The notes beneath the pieces were generated by a model. That model saw only the letters and a program-made list of their open reading frames with translations, had not been told where the DNA came from and did no database searches. A stretch of 64,000 nt of DNA from Acidobacteriota bacterium (GTDB lineage Bacteria > Acidobacteriota > Blastocatellia > Pyrinomonadales > Pyrinomonadaceae). Location: the NCBI GenBank assembly GCA_003222975.1, contig QHXN01000017.1, positions 62,001 to 126,000 on the forward strand, given 5' to 3'. Positions 16,532 to 23,688 of the stretch are shown in pieces. The translations under genes were made by a program, and so were the position numbers. The stretch's first letter is position 1; every line of letters begins with the position of its first letter.

Positions 16532-16867
16532 ATGGCCGAAAGTGAGATGAAGACCTTCGAGGAGTTCTGGCCTTTCTACGTGCGCGAGCACAGCCGGCCC
16601 GCGACGCGCGCCCTGCACGCGGCGGGGACGATCACGAGCACGGCGTTGCTCGCCGCGCTCGTCGCAAAGCGTCGCTGGCGCTGGCTGCCCCTCGCACTCG
16701 TCCCCGGCTACGCCGCCGCCTGGGCCGGCCACTTCCTCGTCGAGCACAACCGGCCCGCCACCTTCGAGCACCCGCTCTGGTCTTTCGTCGGCGACTACAA
16801 GATGGTCGCGCTCATGCTCGCGGGCCGGATGGACGAAGAGGTCGCGCGCGCCCAACTGCCGGATTAA
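16532..16867 (+). CDS. DUF962 / Mpo1-like membrane protein
   Basis: A 111-residue protein of the DUF962 family (Mpo1-like, 2-hydroxy fatty acid dioxygenase homologues). It shows the typical opening MKTFEEFWPFYVREHSRPATR, a first hydrophobic segment, GHFLVEHNRPATFEHPLWS with the conserved histidines, and a C-terminal amphipathic region. The ATG is preceded by GGAGGAG. The family's yeast member oxidises long-chain fatty acids with Fe(II); the bacterial role is not established. A 21-bp tandem array begins 36 nt after the stop, in the same reading frame. Confidence 0.85.
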   Translation: MAESEMKTFEEFWPFYVREHSRPATRALHAAGTITSTALLAALVAKRRWRWLPLALVPGYAAAWAGHFLVEHNRPATFEHPLWSFVGDYKMVALMLAGRMDEEVARAQLPD

Positions 16868-16903
16868 AGCTGCTTGTTGTCCTGGAAAGATATAGAAAAT
16901 CGG

Positions 16904-17155
16904 TCTCTAAGGCGTGAAAGTTCCTCTCTAAAGTCGAAAAGTTGGCTTCTCAAAGGTGAAAGTTCACTTCTCAAGCCTGAGAATTATTCTCTAAAGCCTG
17001 AAAATTGTTCTCTAAAAGGTTAAAACTATTCCCTAAAGGGTGAAAGTTGTCCTCTCAAACGTGAAAGTCACTTTCTCAAGTGTGAAAATTGACTTCTCAA
17101 GACCGAAAGCTTCTCTCTCAGGCGTGAACGTCGGCTTCTCAAATGTAAAACCGGC
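16904..17155 (+). repeat. 12-unit, 21-bp tandem array
   Basis: Twelve units of exactly 21 nt follow one another without a single insertion or deletion, although single-base divergence is high. Consensus YTCTCAAAGGTGAAAGTTGN. A degenerate unit precedes it. Read in the frame of the upstream gene, each unit gives a heptapeptide Ser/Leu-Leu-Lys-x-Glu-Ser/Asn-x; Leu followed by Lys or Arg is kept in 12 of 12 units, but units 6 and 9 contain stops. The array is much richer in A+T than its surroundings. It fills most of the gap 16868-17167 between DUF962 and the convergent DUF2339 gene. Confidence 0.93.
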
Positions 17156-17167
17156 CCGTATAAAGTT

Positions 17168-19621
17168 TTAAGGCTCACTCGCGCCCGCGCCGTGAGCTTC
17201 AAACTCCTCCGCGGCAGCGCGTTGCTGGCTGCGCTGGTAGAGGTAGGAGACGGCGAGCAGGATCGCGCCCAGGACGATGAAGGAGATGATGCGATAGACG
17301 CGGTCGAGCGAGGACAAGTCCCAGAAGAAGACCTTGAGCGTCGTCAAGCTGAGCAGCGCGAGCGACATCAATCGCAGCAGGCGCAGCCGCCGCGCGCGCC
17401 CCGCCACCAGTAGCCCCGCGCCGTACAAGGCCCAGACGACCGAGAGCGAGAGCTGCTTCGCCAGCTCAAGGTCGCGCAGCCGCACGGCGTCGGCGAGCGC
17501 GACCCTCCCCGCGTCGAAGTATCCGGCGGCCTCCGCGCTCAGCGCGACGACGGCGAGCACGTTGGCGACGACGACTAAGGCGGGCACGACTGCGCGCTCC
17601 TCTTCGCCGGCCCCCACGCCGCGCGCGTAGAGTCGCGCGGCCAGCGCGTAAGCCGCGACGAGCAGCGCAAACGCCATGAATGTCTGGTTGAGGATGGGCA
17701 CGTGCCACGGCGCGGCGTAGAACGTGAGGTCGAGGGTGAGCACCTTGACCGTCGCCGCGACGAGCAGCACAAGCCCCGCGTAGCGCAGCGCCGCGAAGCC
17801 GCGTCGGACGCCGTAGGCCAGGAGCGTCACGCCGTAGATCGTCCAGAGCGCCGACAGAGAAAACTGCCGCGCGTTCCTGATTCTGCCCAGTGTGAAGTCC
17901 GATGCCTGATTGCCCGCGAGTGTCCTCTGCCGCTCGAAGTAGTCGCTCAGGTCGAGCGTCAGCAGCACGAGCGCGAGGCCGTTGGCCGCGAGCGCGAAGA
18001 GCGTCGAGGCCGCCGAGCGCTCCCGCTCGCCCAGCCCCGCGCCGCCGCGCCTGTAGAAGCCCGCGCCCCCGGCGAGCGCGCCGACGAGCACGGCACACGA
18101 CAACGCGCGCGGGTTCAGAAGCGGCACGAAAGAGCCGCCCGCGAAGGCGAACTCCGGCGCGTCCCACAAGAGCCAGTGCAGCACGGCCACCGCATAGACG
18201 GCGAGCGCGGCGTGGCGCGGCGCGCTCTCGCCCGAACTGAGGCCCACCCACGTCAGCATCAGGCCCTCGACCGCCCACGCGACCGTCACCCACTGCAAGT
18301 CGAGTTGAATCGCCAACGCGACGGTGAAGAAGGTTACGCCCAGGCCGACGTAGCCGTAGGCGAGCAGGCGGTCTTCGCGGCTCCAGCGCCAGGCCGTGTA
18401 GAACAGACCCGCGAAGAAGGCCGAGACGAGGAGCGACACGGATGCGGGCGTCGCGCGTTCGTAGCCGGCGTCGGCGAGCAGGAGGTAGCTGAGCGAGAAG
18501 TAGAAGGCCGCGTTCGCGGAGGCGAGCGCCACGTCGAACCAGCGCGAGCGCCGCCGCGGCAGGACGTTGTGGAAGACGGCGAGCAGCGAGTAGAGCACGA
18601 AGAAGACTGTGAGGAAGGCGAGCGTCGTCCAGAGCTTCTGTGGTCTGTAGAAGCTGACGGCCCAACCGAGCGCCGTCAGCAGTGTGCCGGCGAAGGAGAG
18701 GAAGTCGAGGCTGCGCCAGCGCTTGAAGTAGGCGACGGCGAGCACGCCCGCGTCGAGCAGCGAGACGTATGTGAAGAGCGCGACCTCGTTGTCCACGCCC
18801 GTCGAGAGCAGCACGGGCGTCAGGAACCCGCCCGTCAGTCCGAGGACGGCGACGGCCAGAGCGTTCAGGCGGACGGACAACAGCACCGCCGTCGCCGTCA
18901 CCAGAGCCATCAGGAGGAAGGCGATGGGCTGCGCGACGAGCTGGTAGAAGTTGTACGCGGCGTAGATCGAGAGGTAGAGGATGAGTATGCCGCCGCCGGA
19001 AAGGACGTAGGCGTATTGCCTCAAGCCTCGACGGCGCAGGCGCTCGGCGACGAAGAGCAGCGCGAGTCCCGCCGCCGCGCCGAGGAGGACGCGCGCGCCT
19101 GGGCCGACCCACTGGTTGTCGAAGGCGAGCTTGAGGAAGAAGGCGACGCCGAACGTGACCGCGATGATGCCGATCCAGTTGAACCAGCTCCCGCCGATGA
19201 GAGATTCGAGGTCGCGCCGCTTCACTTCACGCGCGACGCCCGCCCTCGCCTTGTCGCCCTTCCGCGCGGCCTCGCCTTCGACGGACGCGCCCGGCGCTGG
19301 CCCGGCCTCGGACTGAGATGCCGCGCCCGCGTAAGTCGCCGCCGGCGCGGCGCGGCGCGAGGCGTCCTGCTGCGCTCGTTCCTCCTCAGCCGCGGCGCTG
19401 CCCGTCTCGGTTGTGTGCAGAGCCGAGACCGCCTCTTTTATCTCGTCCGGGTAACGCTCGCGGATTGCCGGGCGCAGGCGGGCGGGCGGCGGCGGCTCGA
19501 CGCCGAGCCGCCGCTCGACGGCATGCAGCCGCGCCGTGTTCGCTTGCAGCACGCGCTCAAGGTGGTCGAGCCGCTCGACGAGCTGTTCGAGGATTTCCCG
19601 CGAAGGTAGGTCTTCGGCCAT
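17168..19621 (-). CDS. DUF2339 polytopic membrane protein
   Basis: An 817-residue integral membrane protein. An N-terminal coiled coil (residues 1-45, EILEQLVERLDHLERVLQAN) is followed by a low-complexity linker to about residue 130 and the hallmark SLIGGSWFNWIGIIAVTFGV. Then come more than twenty membrane-spanning segments with few loops. This order matches the DUF2339 family, whose function is unknown. ATG 19621 has GGAG at good spacing. The gene stands alone. Its 3' end faces the DUF962 gene across the 21-bp array. Substrate transport or envelope roles would be guesses. Confidence 0.88.
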   Translation of the reverse strand: MAEDLPSREILEQLVERLDHLERVLQANTARLHAVERRLGVEPPPPARLRPAIRERYPDEIKEAVSALHTTETGSAAAEEERAQQDASRRAAPAATYAGAASQSEAGPAPGASVEGEAARKGDKARAGVAREVKRRDLESLIGGSWFNWIGIIAVTFGVAFFLKLAFDNQWVGPGARVLLGAAAGLALLFVAERLRRRGLRQYAYVLSGGGILILYLSIYAAYNFYQLVAQPIAFLLMALVTATAVLLSVRLNALAVAVLGLTGGFLTPVLLSTGVDNEVALFTYVSLLDAGVLAVAYFKRWRSLDFLSFAGTLLTALGWAVSFYRPQKLWTTLAFLTVFFVLYSLLAVFHNVLPRRRSRWFDVALASANAAFYFSLSYLLLADAGYERATPASVSLLVSAFFAGLFYTAWRWSREDRLLAYGYVGLGVTFFTVALAIQLDLQWVTVAWAVEGLMLTWVGLSSGESAPRHAALAVYAVAVLHWLLWDAPEFAFAGGSFVPLLNPRALSCAVLVGALAGGAGFYRRGGAGLGERERSAASTLFALAANGLALVLLTLDLSDYFERQRTLAGNQASDFTLGRIRNARQFSLSALWTIYGVTLLAYGVRRGFAALRYAGLVLLVAATVKVLTLDLTFYAAPWHVPILNQTFMAFALLVAAYALAARLYARGVGAGEEERAVVPALVVVANVLAVVALSAEAAGYFDAGRVALADAVRLRDLELAKQLSLSVVWALYGAGLLVAGRARRLRLLRLMSLALLSLTTLKVFFWDLSSLDRVYRIISFIVLGAILLAVSYLYQRSQQRAAAEEFEAHGAGASEP

Positions 19622-19706
19622 GAGCTTCTCCCCGCGCCGGCCCGGCGTAACGGGCGCATGCGTCTCGCGCCCCGGCGTCGCCTCACATCATAGAGCAGGA
19701 CAGATT

Positions 19707-19836
19707 AAGGCAAAAGTAAAAAGGCAAAAGGCAAAAGTGAAGACGGCGGACAGCGACCCCTCATCAACCGCCGGTGATGAGAGACGCCGTGCCTGCCGCC
19801 TCTTTCTTTTGCCTTTTGCCTTTTTACTTTTACCTT
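19707..19836. repeat. Heptamer inverted repeat, GGCAAAA/GTAAAAA family
   Basis: Left arm AAGGCAAAAGTAAAAAGGC... and right arm its inverse complement, each 31 nt, flank a 68-nt GC-rich loop that itself can pair (GGCGG/CCGCC). It is the upstream neighbour of the DUF2339 gene. The gap 19622-20076 contains this repeat, the hairpin at 19891-19934 and an in-frame tail described separately. Confidence 0.9.
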
Positions 19837-19890
19837 ACCTCGGCCCGCCCGGAATTTGCTCGCGGACGCGTGGACTTACTGTAATGAAGC

Positions 19891-19934
19891 GGGGCCGGCT
19901 CTCGTCGCATGCAGATGCGACGAGAGCCGGCCCC
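19891..19934 (-). terminator. Strong 20-bp hairpin, probable terminator of the Gly/Ala/Lys-rich gene
   Basis: Perfect 20-bp stem (GGGGCCGGCTCTCGTCGCAT with its complement) and a 4-nt loop. It lies downstream of the leftward gene ending at 20077. Neither side has a long U-run (GCTTCATT leftward, TTTGCTT rightward), so strength is uncertain. Confidence 0.55.
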
Positions 19935-19960
19935 TTTGCTTGAGTGCTGCGGCCTTGCGT

Positions 19961-20083
19961 TCAGCGCGAGCGCCTGCGCCCCGCGCCGGTCAGCTTCTCG
20001 ATGGCTGTGACTACTTTCGCGGCGGCGCGCCCGGCGGTCGCAGCGACCGACGTAAGTATGTCGCCTTGCTCAGCGCCTAGCCA
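19961..20083 (-). other. Coding-like tail in the -1 frame after the Gly/Ala/Lys-rich gene
   Basis: In the -1 frame relative to the gene at 20077-21057, 40 further codons are open past its stop and end at TGA 19961-19963. Composition is unlike the repeat region: it includes GDILTSVAATAGRAAAKVV and AIEKLTGAGRRRSR, and third positions are mostly G/C. No start codon precedes it in this frame, so it could only be reached by frameshift or by an error in the assembled sequence. The exact ribosome-site sequence AAAGGAGGT lies just before the stop of the main frame. Confidence 0.3.
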
Positions 20084-21057
20084 CCTCCTTTGCGCCCGCC
20101 GGCTTTGGAACCGCCTCGCGCGGTCGAGCCGCCCGCGGTCGAGCCGCGGCCTCCGCCCTTGCCGGCTCCACCCTTCGCGCCGCCTTTGGAACCACCCTTC
20201 GCGCCGCTTCTAGCGCCTGCCTTGCCCGCGCCCCTTGCGCCGCCCTTGCTGCCACCCTTAGCAGCACCGCCTTTCTTAGCTCCGCCCTTGTTGGCCGCGC
20301 CGCCGCGCGAGGCAGCGCCTCCCGCGCCGCCGCCTTTCCTGGCCGCGCCTTTGGCTCCGCCCTTACCGGCAGCGCCCTTGCCGCCGCCCTTCGCGGCAGA
20401 ACCCTTCGCGCCGCCCTTAGAACCGCTCTTGGCACCACCCTTCGCGCCGCCTTTAGCTCCGGCCTTCGCGCCGCCTGTGGAACCACCTTTGGCTCCGCCC
20501 TTCGTCGCGGCAGAACCCTTCGCAGCGCCGCCCTTCCCGGCCCCGCCTTTGGCTGCGCCTCCCGCGGCCCCGCTTTCCGCCCCGGCCTGAGCGCCGCCTT
20601 TGGCGGCAGCGCCGCCCTTAGCCGCACCTCCTCCGGTCGCGCCGCCTCCCGACGCGCCGCCTTTCGCACTTCCCCCTGACGCGCCGCCTCCGGCTTGAGC
20701 GCCGGACTTCGACGTGCCGCCCGCGCCCGCGCGCGAAGAGCCACCGCCCGACGCGCCGCCCCCGGCACCGGCTGTGCCGCCTCCGGTCGAACCGCCTCCG
20801 GCAGCACCGCCGCCACTCGCGCCGCCGGTCGCACTGCCTCCGGTCGTGCTGCCCCCGGCGGCACTGCCCCCGCCCGCGCCTTCGCCCGCGCCCGGCGTGC
20901 CGCCTCCTGTCACCCCCGCGCCCATGCCCGTGGTGCGACCGATGGCCGCGCCGCCGCGCGTGCCGGCCCCGCCGGACACGCTCGTGTCACCGCCGGGGTC
21001 GGTGGTCTCCACGCCGCTGCCCGTTACGTCGTCTCTGTCGTCTCTGTCCCTAGACAT
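20077..21057 (-). CDS. Gly/Ala/Lys-rich low-complexity protein
   Basis: A 326-residue protein with a short acidic N-terminus (MSRDRDDRDD). The remainder is almost entirely Gly, Ala, Ser, Thr and, in the C-terminal half, Lys and Arg, in repeats such as KGGAKGG and AKGGAAKGG. ATG 21057 is preceded by AAAGGAG at good spacing, which supports real translation. The basic, disordered C-terminal half recalls histone H1-like or nucleoid-associated tails, but no recognised domain exists, so no function is assigned. Codon runs of GGC/GCC/AAG make the locus prone to slippage. See the -1 frame tail at 19961-20083. Confidence 0.65.
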   Translation of the reverse strand: MSRDRDDRDDVTGSGVETTDPGGDTSVSGGAGTRGGAAIGRTTGMGAGVTGGGTPGAGEGAGGGSAAGGSTTGGSATGGASGGGAAGGGSTGGGTAGAGGGASGGGSSRAGAGGTSKSGAQAGGGASGGSAKGGASGGGATGGGAAKGGAAAKGGAQAGAESGAAGGAAKGGAGKGGAAKGSAATKGGAKGGSTGGAKAGAKGGAKGGAKSGSKGGAKGSAAKGGGKGAAGKGGAKGAARKGGGAGGAASRGGAANKGGAKKGGAAKGGSKGGARGAGKAGARSGAKGGSKGGAKGGAGKGGGRGSTAGGSTARGGSKAGGRKGGG

Positions 21058-21157
21058 CTGAATCTGCTCCTTTGTGAGAAGTATGACCTCACACTCAGGC
21101 GAGGTCGTCCCTAGCGTTCTACGTGCTGCAAAAAAATCCTTGTCGCGTTTGGGGCGG

Positions 21158-21224
21158 AGCATAGCACAACTTTCACCCGCGCGAACCACTACTTTCACGC
21201 GCGAAGAAAAAAAATCTTCGCGCG
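21158..21224 (-). promoter_or_regulatory. Promoter/operator region of the Gly/Ala/Lys-rich gene
   Basis: Leftward, TGCTATGCT is a TG-extended -10 box (TATGCT at 21163-21158), about 95 nt before the ATG. Just upstream are two copies of ACTTTCAC followed by GCGCGAA, and a perfect hairpin with 10-bp arms CGCGCGAAGA/TCTTCGCGCG (21198-21207, 21215-21224) around an A7 loop. The gap 21058-21361 holds nothing else recognisable. Confidence 0.4.
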
Positions 21225-21361
21225 ACAAAATTCTCTCCCGCGCGGCACTCGACCGCGCCTCGGCGACCCCTCTCCGCGCGCCGCCCAAGTTGCCCGACCG
21301 CGCTCGTGAAGCCATAATGAGCGCGCACGGACGTGCAAGCAGGGCACGAGCCGAAGGCCCT

Positions 21362-21916
21362 ATGGAACCACTCAACTCAGCCCTGGCCGTCCTGACGGCG
21401 ATGATTACGCCCGCCGTGCTCATCTCCGCCTGTGGCGCGCTCATTCTCTCGACCTCGACCCGCCTGGGCCGCGTCACCGACCGCGTCCGCCTGCTCATAG
21501 ACCGCTTCGAGGAGATGTCGAAGGGCGGCGGCGACGTTGAGCTTTACGAGGAACGCCGCGCGGCCACCTTCGACCAGCTCGACCGTCTGACGACGCGCTC
21601 GCGCCTGCTGCAAAGGAGCATGACGGTCTTCTACCTCGCGCTCGGCGTCTTCGTCGCCACCAGCGTCGCCATCGGTCTGGTCGCGGCGGTCGGGCAGACC
21701 GGCTACAGTTGGGTGCCCGTAGTGCTCGGCCTCGTCGGCTCGTGCGGCCTCTTCTACGGAAGCCTCCTGCTCGTCTTCGAGGCGCGGCTGGCGCAGGCGG
21801 CCCTGAACGCCGAGATGGACTTCATCTGGAAACTGGGCCGTGCGCTCGCCCCGCCCGACCTCAGGCAAACGCGCAGCCCGCACTTCAACCCGCTGACGCT
21901 CAGGAGAAAGCCTTGA
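21362..21916 (+). CDS. DUF2721 family membrane protein
   Basis: A 184-residue protein matching the DUF2721 pattern. A first membrane helix (LAVLTAMITPAVLISACGALILS) is followed by STSTRLGRVTDRVRLLIDRF, a cytoplasmic helix ending in RSRLLQRSM, two more helices (FYLALGVFVATSVAIGLVAAV and VVLGLVGSCGLFYGSLLLV) and FEARLAQAALNAEMDFI. The start at ATG 21362 is preferred because the domain begins there; an upstream ATG at 21317 is possible. Function unknown. Its stop overlaps (TTGA) the start of a truncated PflX-like gene, indicating an ancestral operon of the two. Confidence 0.83.
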   Translation: MEPLNSALAVLTAMITPAVLISACGALILSTSTRLGRVTDRVRLLIDRFEEMSKGGGDVELYEERRAATFDQLDRLTTRSRLLQRSMTVFYLALGVFVATSVAIGLVAAVGQTGYSWVPVVLGLVGSCGLFYGSLLLVFEARLAQAALNAEMDFIWKLGRALAPPDLRQTRSPHFNPLTLRRKP

Positions 21917-22053
21917 ACGCACGCGCCTCATACCTCGGACTCTACGAGACGGGCGAACTCGCGCGCCGCGTCGCCGCGCTCGAACGCCTGCTCGAAGCCT
22001 GCCGCGTCTGCCCGCTCGTTGGTGCCGCAATGAAATATTGTTCCACGAAATAG
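21913..22053 (+). pseudogene. 5' fragment of a PflX-type radical SAM gene
   Basis: Starting at a TTG coupled to the DUF2721 stop, the frame encodes YLGLYETGELARRVAALERL, closely matching the N-terminus of the intact gene at 23689 (YLALYESGELEERVQALEKM). Identity ends after the shared 10-mer TGCCCGCTCG at 22009-22018 (also 23791-23800). Beyond it, the frame runs into unrelated sequence and stops at 22053. Codon use is typical of the window. This is the remnant of the resident gene after a rearrangement. Confidence 0.75.
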
Positions 22054-22101
22054 CGGCTCTTCTGCGGTTTTTTCAAGCCGCAGGGGTTGAGACCCTCGTG
22101 C

Positions 22102-22338
22102 TTAAAGGGGCCGCATTAGCACTATACTTTTATAGACGCGCACGGAGCCGGTGAAGTTGTCGGCCGGCCCCTGCCGTGAGGGTTGCGCGCCTCTCCGAGT
22201 GATTTTGATCATCTGTGAATTCTGGGCCGGTGCCGACGGGGCGGCACCGGGACCCGAGGCGGCCCCCACCTGATTGGACTGGGCGAACGCCGAGGCGAGC
22301 AAAGAAAGCGACAATGCGGTCGCGGCGAGCAGTTTCAT
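22102..22338 (-). pseudogene. 5' part of a secreted cupin-domain gene, truncated
   Basis: An intact-looking start (AAAGGACGGAA before the ATG) and signal peptide (KLLAATALSLSLLASAFAQ) lead to QMIKITRRGAQPSRQGPADN and FTGSVR. This is the characteristic opening of small cupin proteins of the carboxymuconolactone/mandelonitrile-lyase-like group. The cupin barrel is missing: after FTGSVR the sequence becomes unrelated (YKSIVLMRPL) and stops. The break is near 22135, about 115 nt from the break in the radical SAM fragment. It is the downstream neighbour of an SDR gene, an association often seen for such cupins. Confidence 0.6.
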
Positions 22339-22396
22339 TTCCGTCCTTTCGATTCGGCGAATAAAGGTGTAACCCTCCTACGACAAACAGGGGTGC

Positions 22397-23143
22397 TTAC
22401 AGCTCCTGGCGCGTGGGGCGGAACAGTATCTCGTTAACGTCCACCTCCTCCAGCTGGCTCATGGCGAAGGCGACCATGCGCGCGAACGTCTCGGCCGGGA
22501 GCGCCATCTCGTTGGTTATCTTGCGGACGCCCTCCCGGATGTCGGGCTCGGTGATCCTGTCAACGAGTTCCGTGTCGAGCGCCCCGGGCGAGATCACCGT
22601 CGTGCGGATGTTGTAGGGCTTCACTTCCATCCGCAGTCCCTCCGAGATGACGCGCACGGCGTGTTTGGTCGCCGCGTACACGACGCCGCCGGCGCGCACC
22701 TTGTGGCCGGCGACGGAGGAGACGTTAATGATGTGCCCGGACTTCTGCTCCTTCATGTACGGGAGCGCCGTAGCGATGCCGTAGAGCACGCCCTTGATGT
22801 TCACGTCGATCATCTGCTCCCAGTCTTCGACCTTGAGGCGTTCGAGCGGCGAGTGCGGCATCAGCCCGGCGTTGTTAAGCATGACGTCAATATGCCCGTA
22901 GGTCTCGACAGCAGCGTCAACCAATCTCTTCACCTGGTCGAACTGGGTAACGTCTGTCGTAACAGCGAGCGCCTTGCCGCCGCTGCCGGTCAGCTCGTCG
23001 GCCAGTGACTGGATACGCTCGACGCGCCTTGCGCCCAGCACGACGGTCGCGCCCTCTGCGGATAGCAATCGGGCCGTCGCCTCGCCCAGCCCGCTGCTCG
23101 CGCCCGTGATGACGACCACTTTCCCTTCGATGTTATCGCTCAT
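22397..23143 (-). CDS. Short-chain dehydrogenase/reductase (SDR)
   Basis: A 248-residue classical SDR. The Rossmann dinucleotide site is [19 protein letters not shown], followed by the acidic TTDVTQ, NNAGLM, the catalytic Ser in INVSSVAGH and YAATK (Tyr and Lys). The ARR after the second strand suggests NADP preference. Length and C-terminus ([12 protein letters not shown]) match the YdfG/DUF1616-like SDRs annotated as SDR family oxidoreductase; the substrate is unknown. It lies within a segment (22019 to about 23950) that interrupts the ancestral DUF2721-pflX pair and was probably acquired together with the truncated cupin gene. Confidence 0.88.
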   Translation of the reverse strand: MSDNIEGKVVVITGASSGLGEATARLLSAEGATVVLGARRVERIQSLADELTGSGGKALAVTTDVTQFDQVKRLVDAAVETYGHIDVMLNNAGLMPHSPLERLKVEDWEQMIDVNIKGVLYGIATALPYMKEQKSGHIINVSSVAGHKVRAGGVVYAATKHAVRVISEGLRMEVKPYNIRTTVISPGALDTELVDRITEPDIREGVRKITNEMALPAETFARMVAFAMSQLEEVDVNEILFRPTRQEL

Positions 23144-23161
23144 AACCTTGGCCCCTGTTTG

Positions 23162-23420
23162 TCATGACGGCCGCTCAGCGGCCGACCCTTCGCTCCAGGT
23201 GTTCGGGATACCGGGCTCCCTGCACCGTGATCTTCGAGGCGCTACTCGTGCCGCCGCCTCGGTCCAAGAGTTGGACGCTGAGGAGACGGAGCTAGCGGCC
23301 GCGCGCCTCGTTAGGCTATCTACAGAGAGCCTGCCGGATTCATTCTGGCAGATGCCCGCGCCGCAGGTCTCTTTCGAGGACGCCGTCTCGGCCGTCACCT
23401 CGGAGCGGGAGGAAGACTGA
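23162..23420 (+). other. Possible 3' remnant of an unrecognised gene
   Basis: An open frame without a plausible start encodes a C-terminal stretch with natural composition (ELAAARLVRLSTESLPDSFW then QMPAPQVSFEDAVSAVTSER and Glu-Glu-Asp-stop). It has no recognised family. It lies divergent from the SDR gene inside the rearranged segment, and could be the 3' end of a truncated gene. The remainder of the gap, 23421-23688, has an imperfect GTCAAAA/TTTTTGAC dyad near 23550-23576 and nothing else identifiable. Confidence 0.25.
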
Positions 23421-23688
23421 CCCACACGCGGCTTATGGTAAGACTGTACAAGACAGCTCCATGACCCGGCTAACCGTCGGCTCTTTAACTATGAGCGCTT
23501 CAGGTTATACTTACACGCGAGTGAGGCGCTGATGAGGCCCGCGACTTGGTCAAAAGTCTTGACGGCTTTTTGACGGGTTTAGGGGAAATGAGGGGTTCTG
23601 GGTAACAGGGGGAGCACACTCCGCGCCCCTCTCGAAGGAGAGAAGCGCCCGTTAGTAAGGTCAGACAAAACGGGCACAGAGGTTGATT

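Noticed and set aside
16904-17155. CRISPR array
   Set aside because: Units are 21 nt without separate repeat and spacer parts, and they differ throughout; no cas gene is in the window.
22019-23688. Insertion sequence as cause of the rearrangement
   Set aside because: No transposase frame, terminal inverted repeats or target duplication was seen; homologous recombination at pflX explains the break better.
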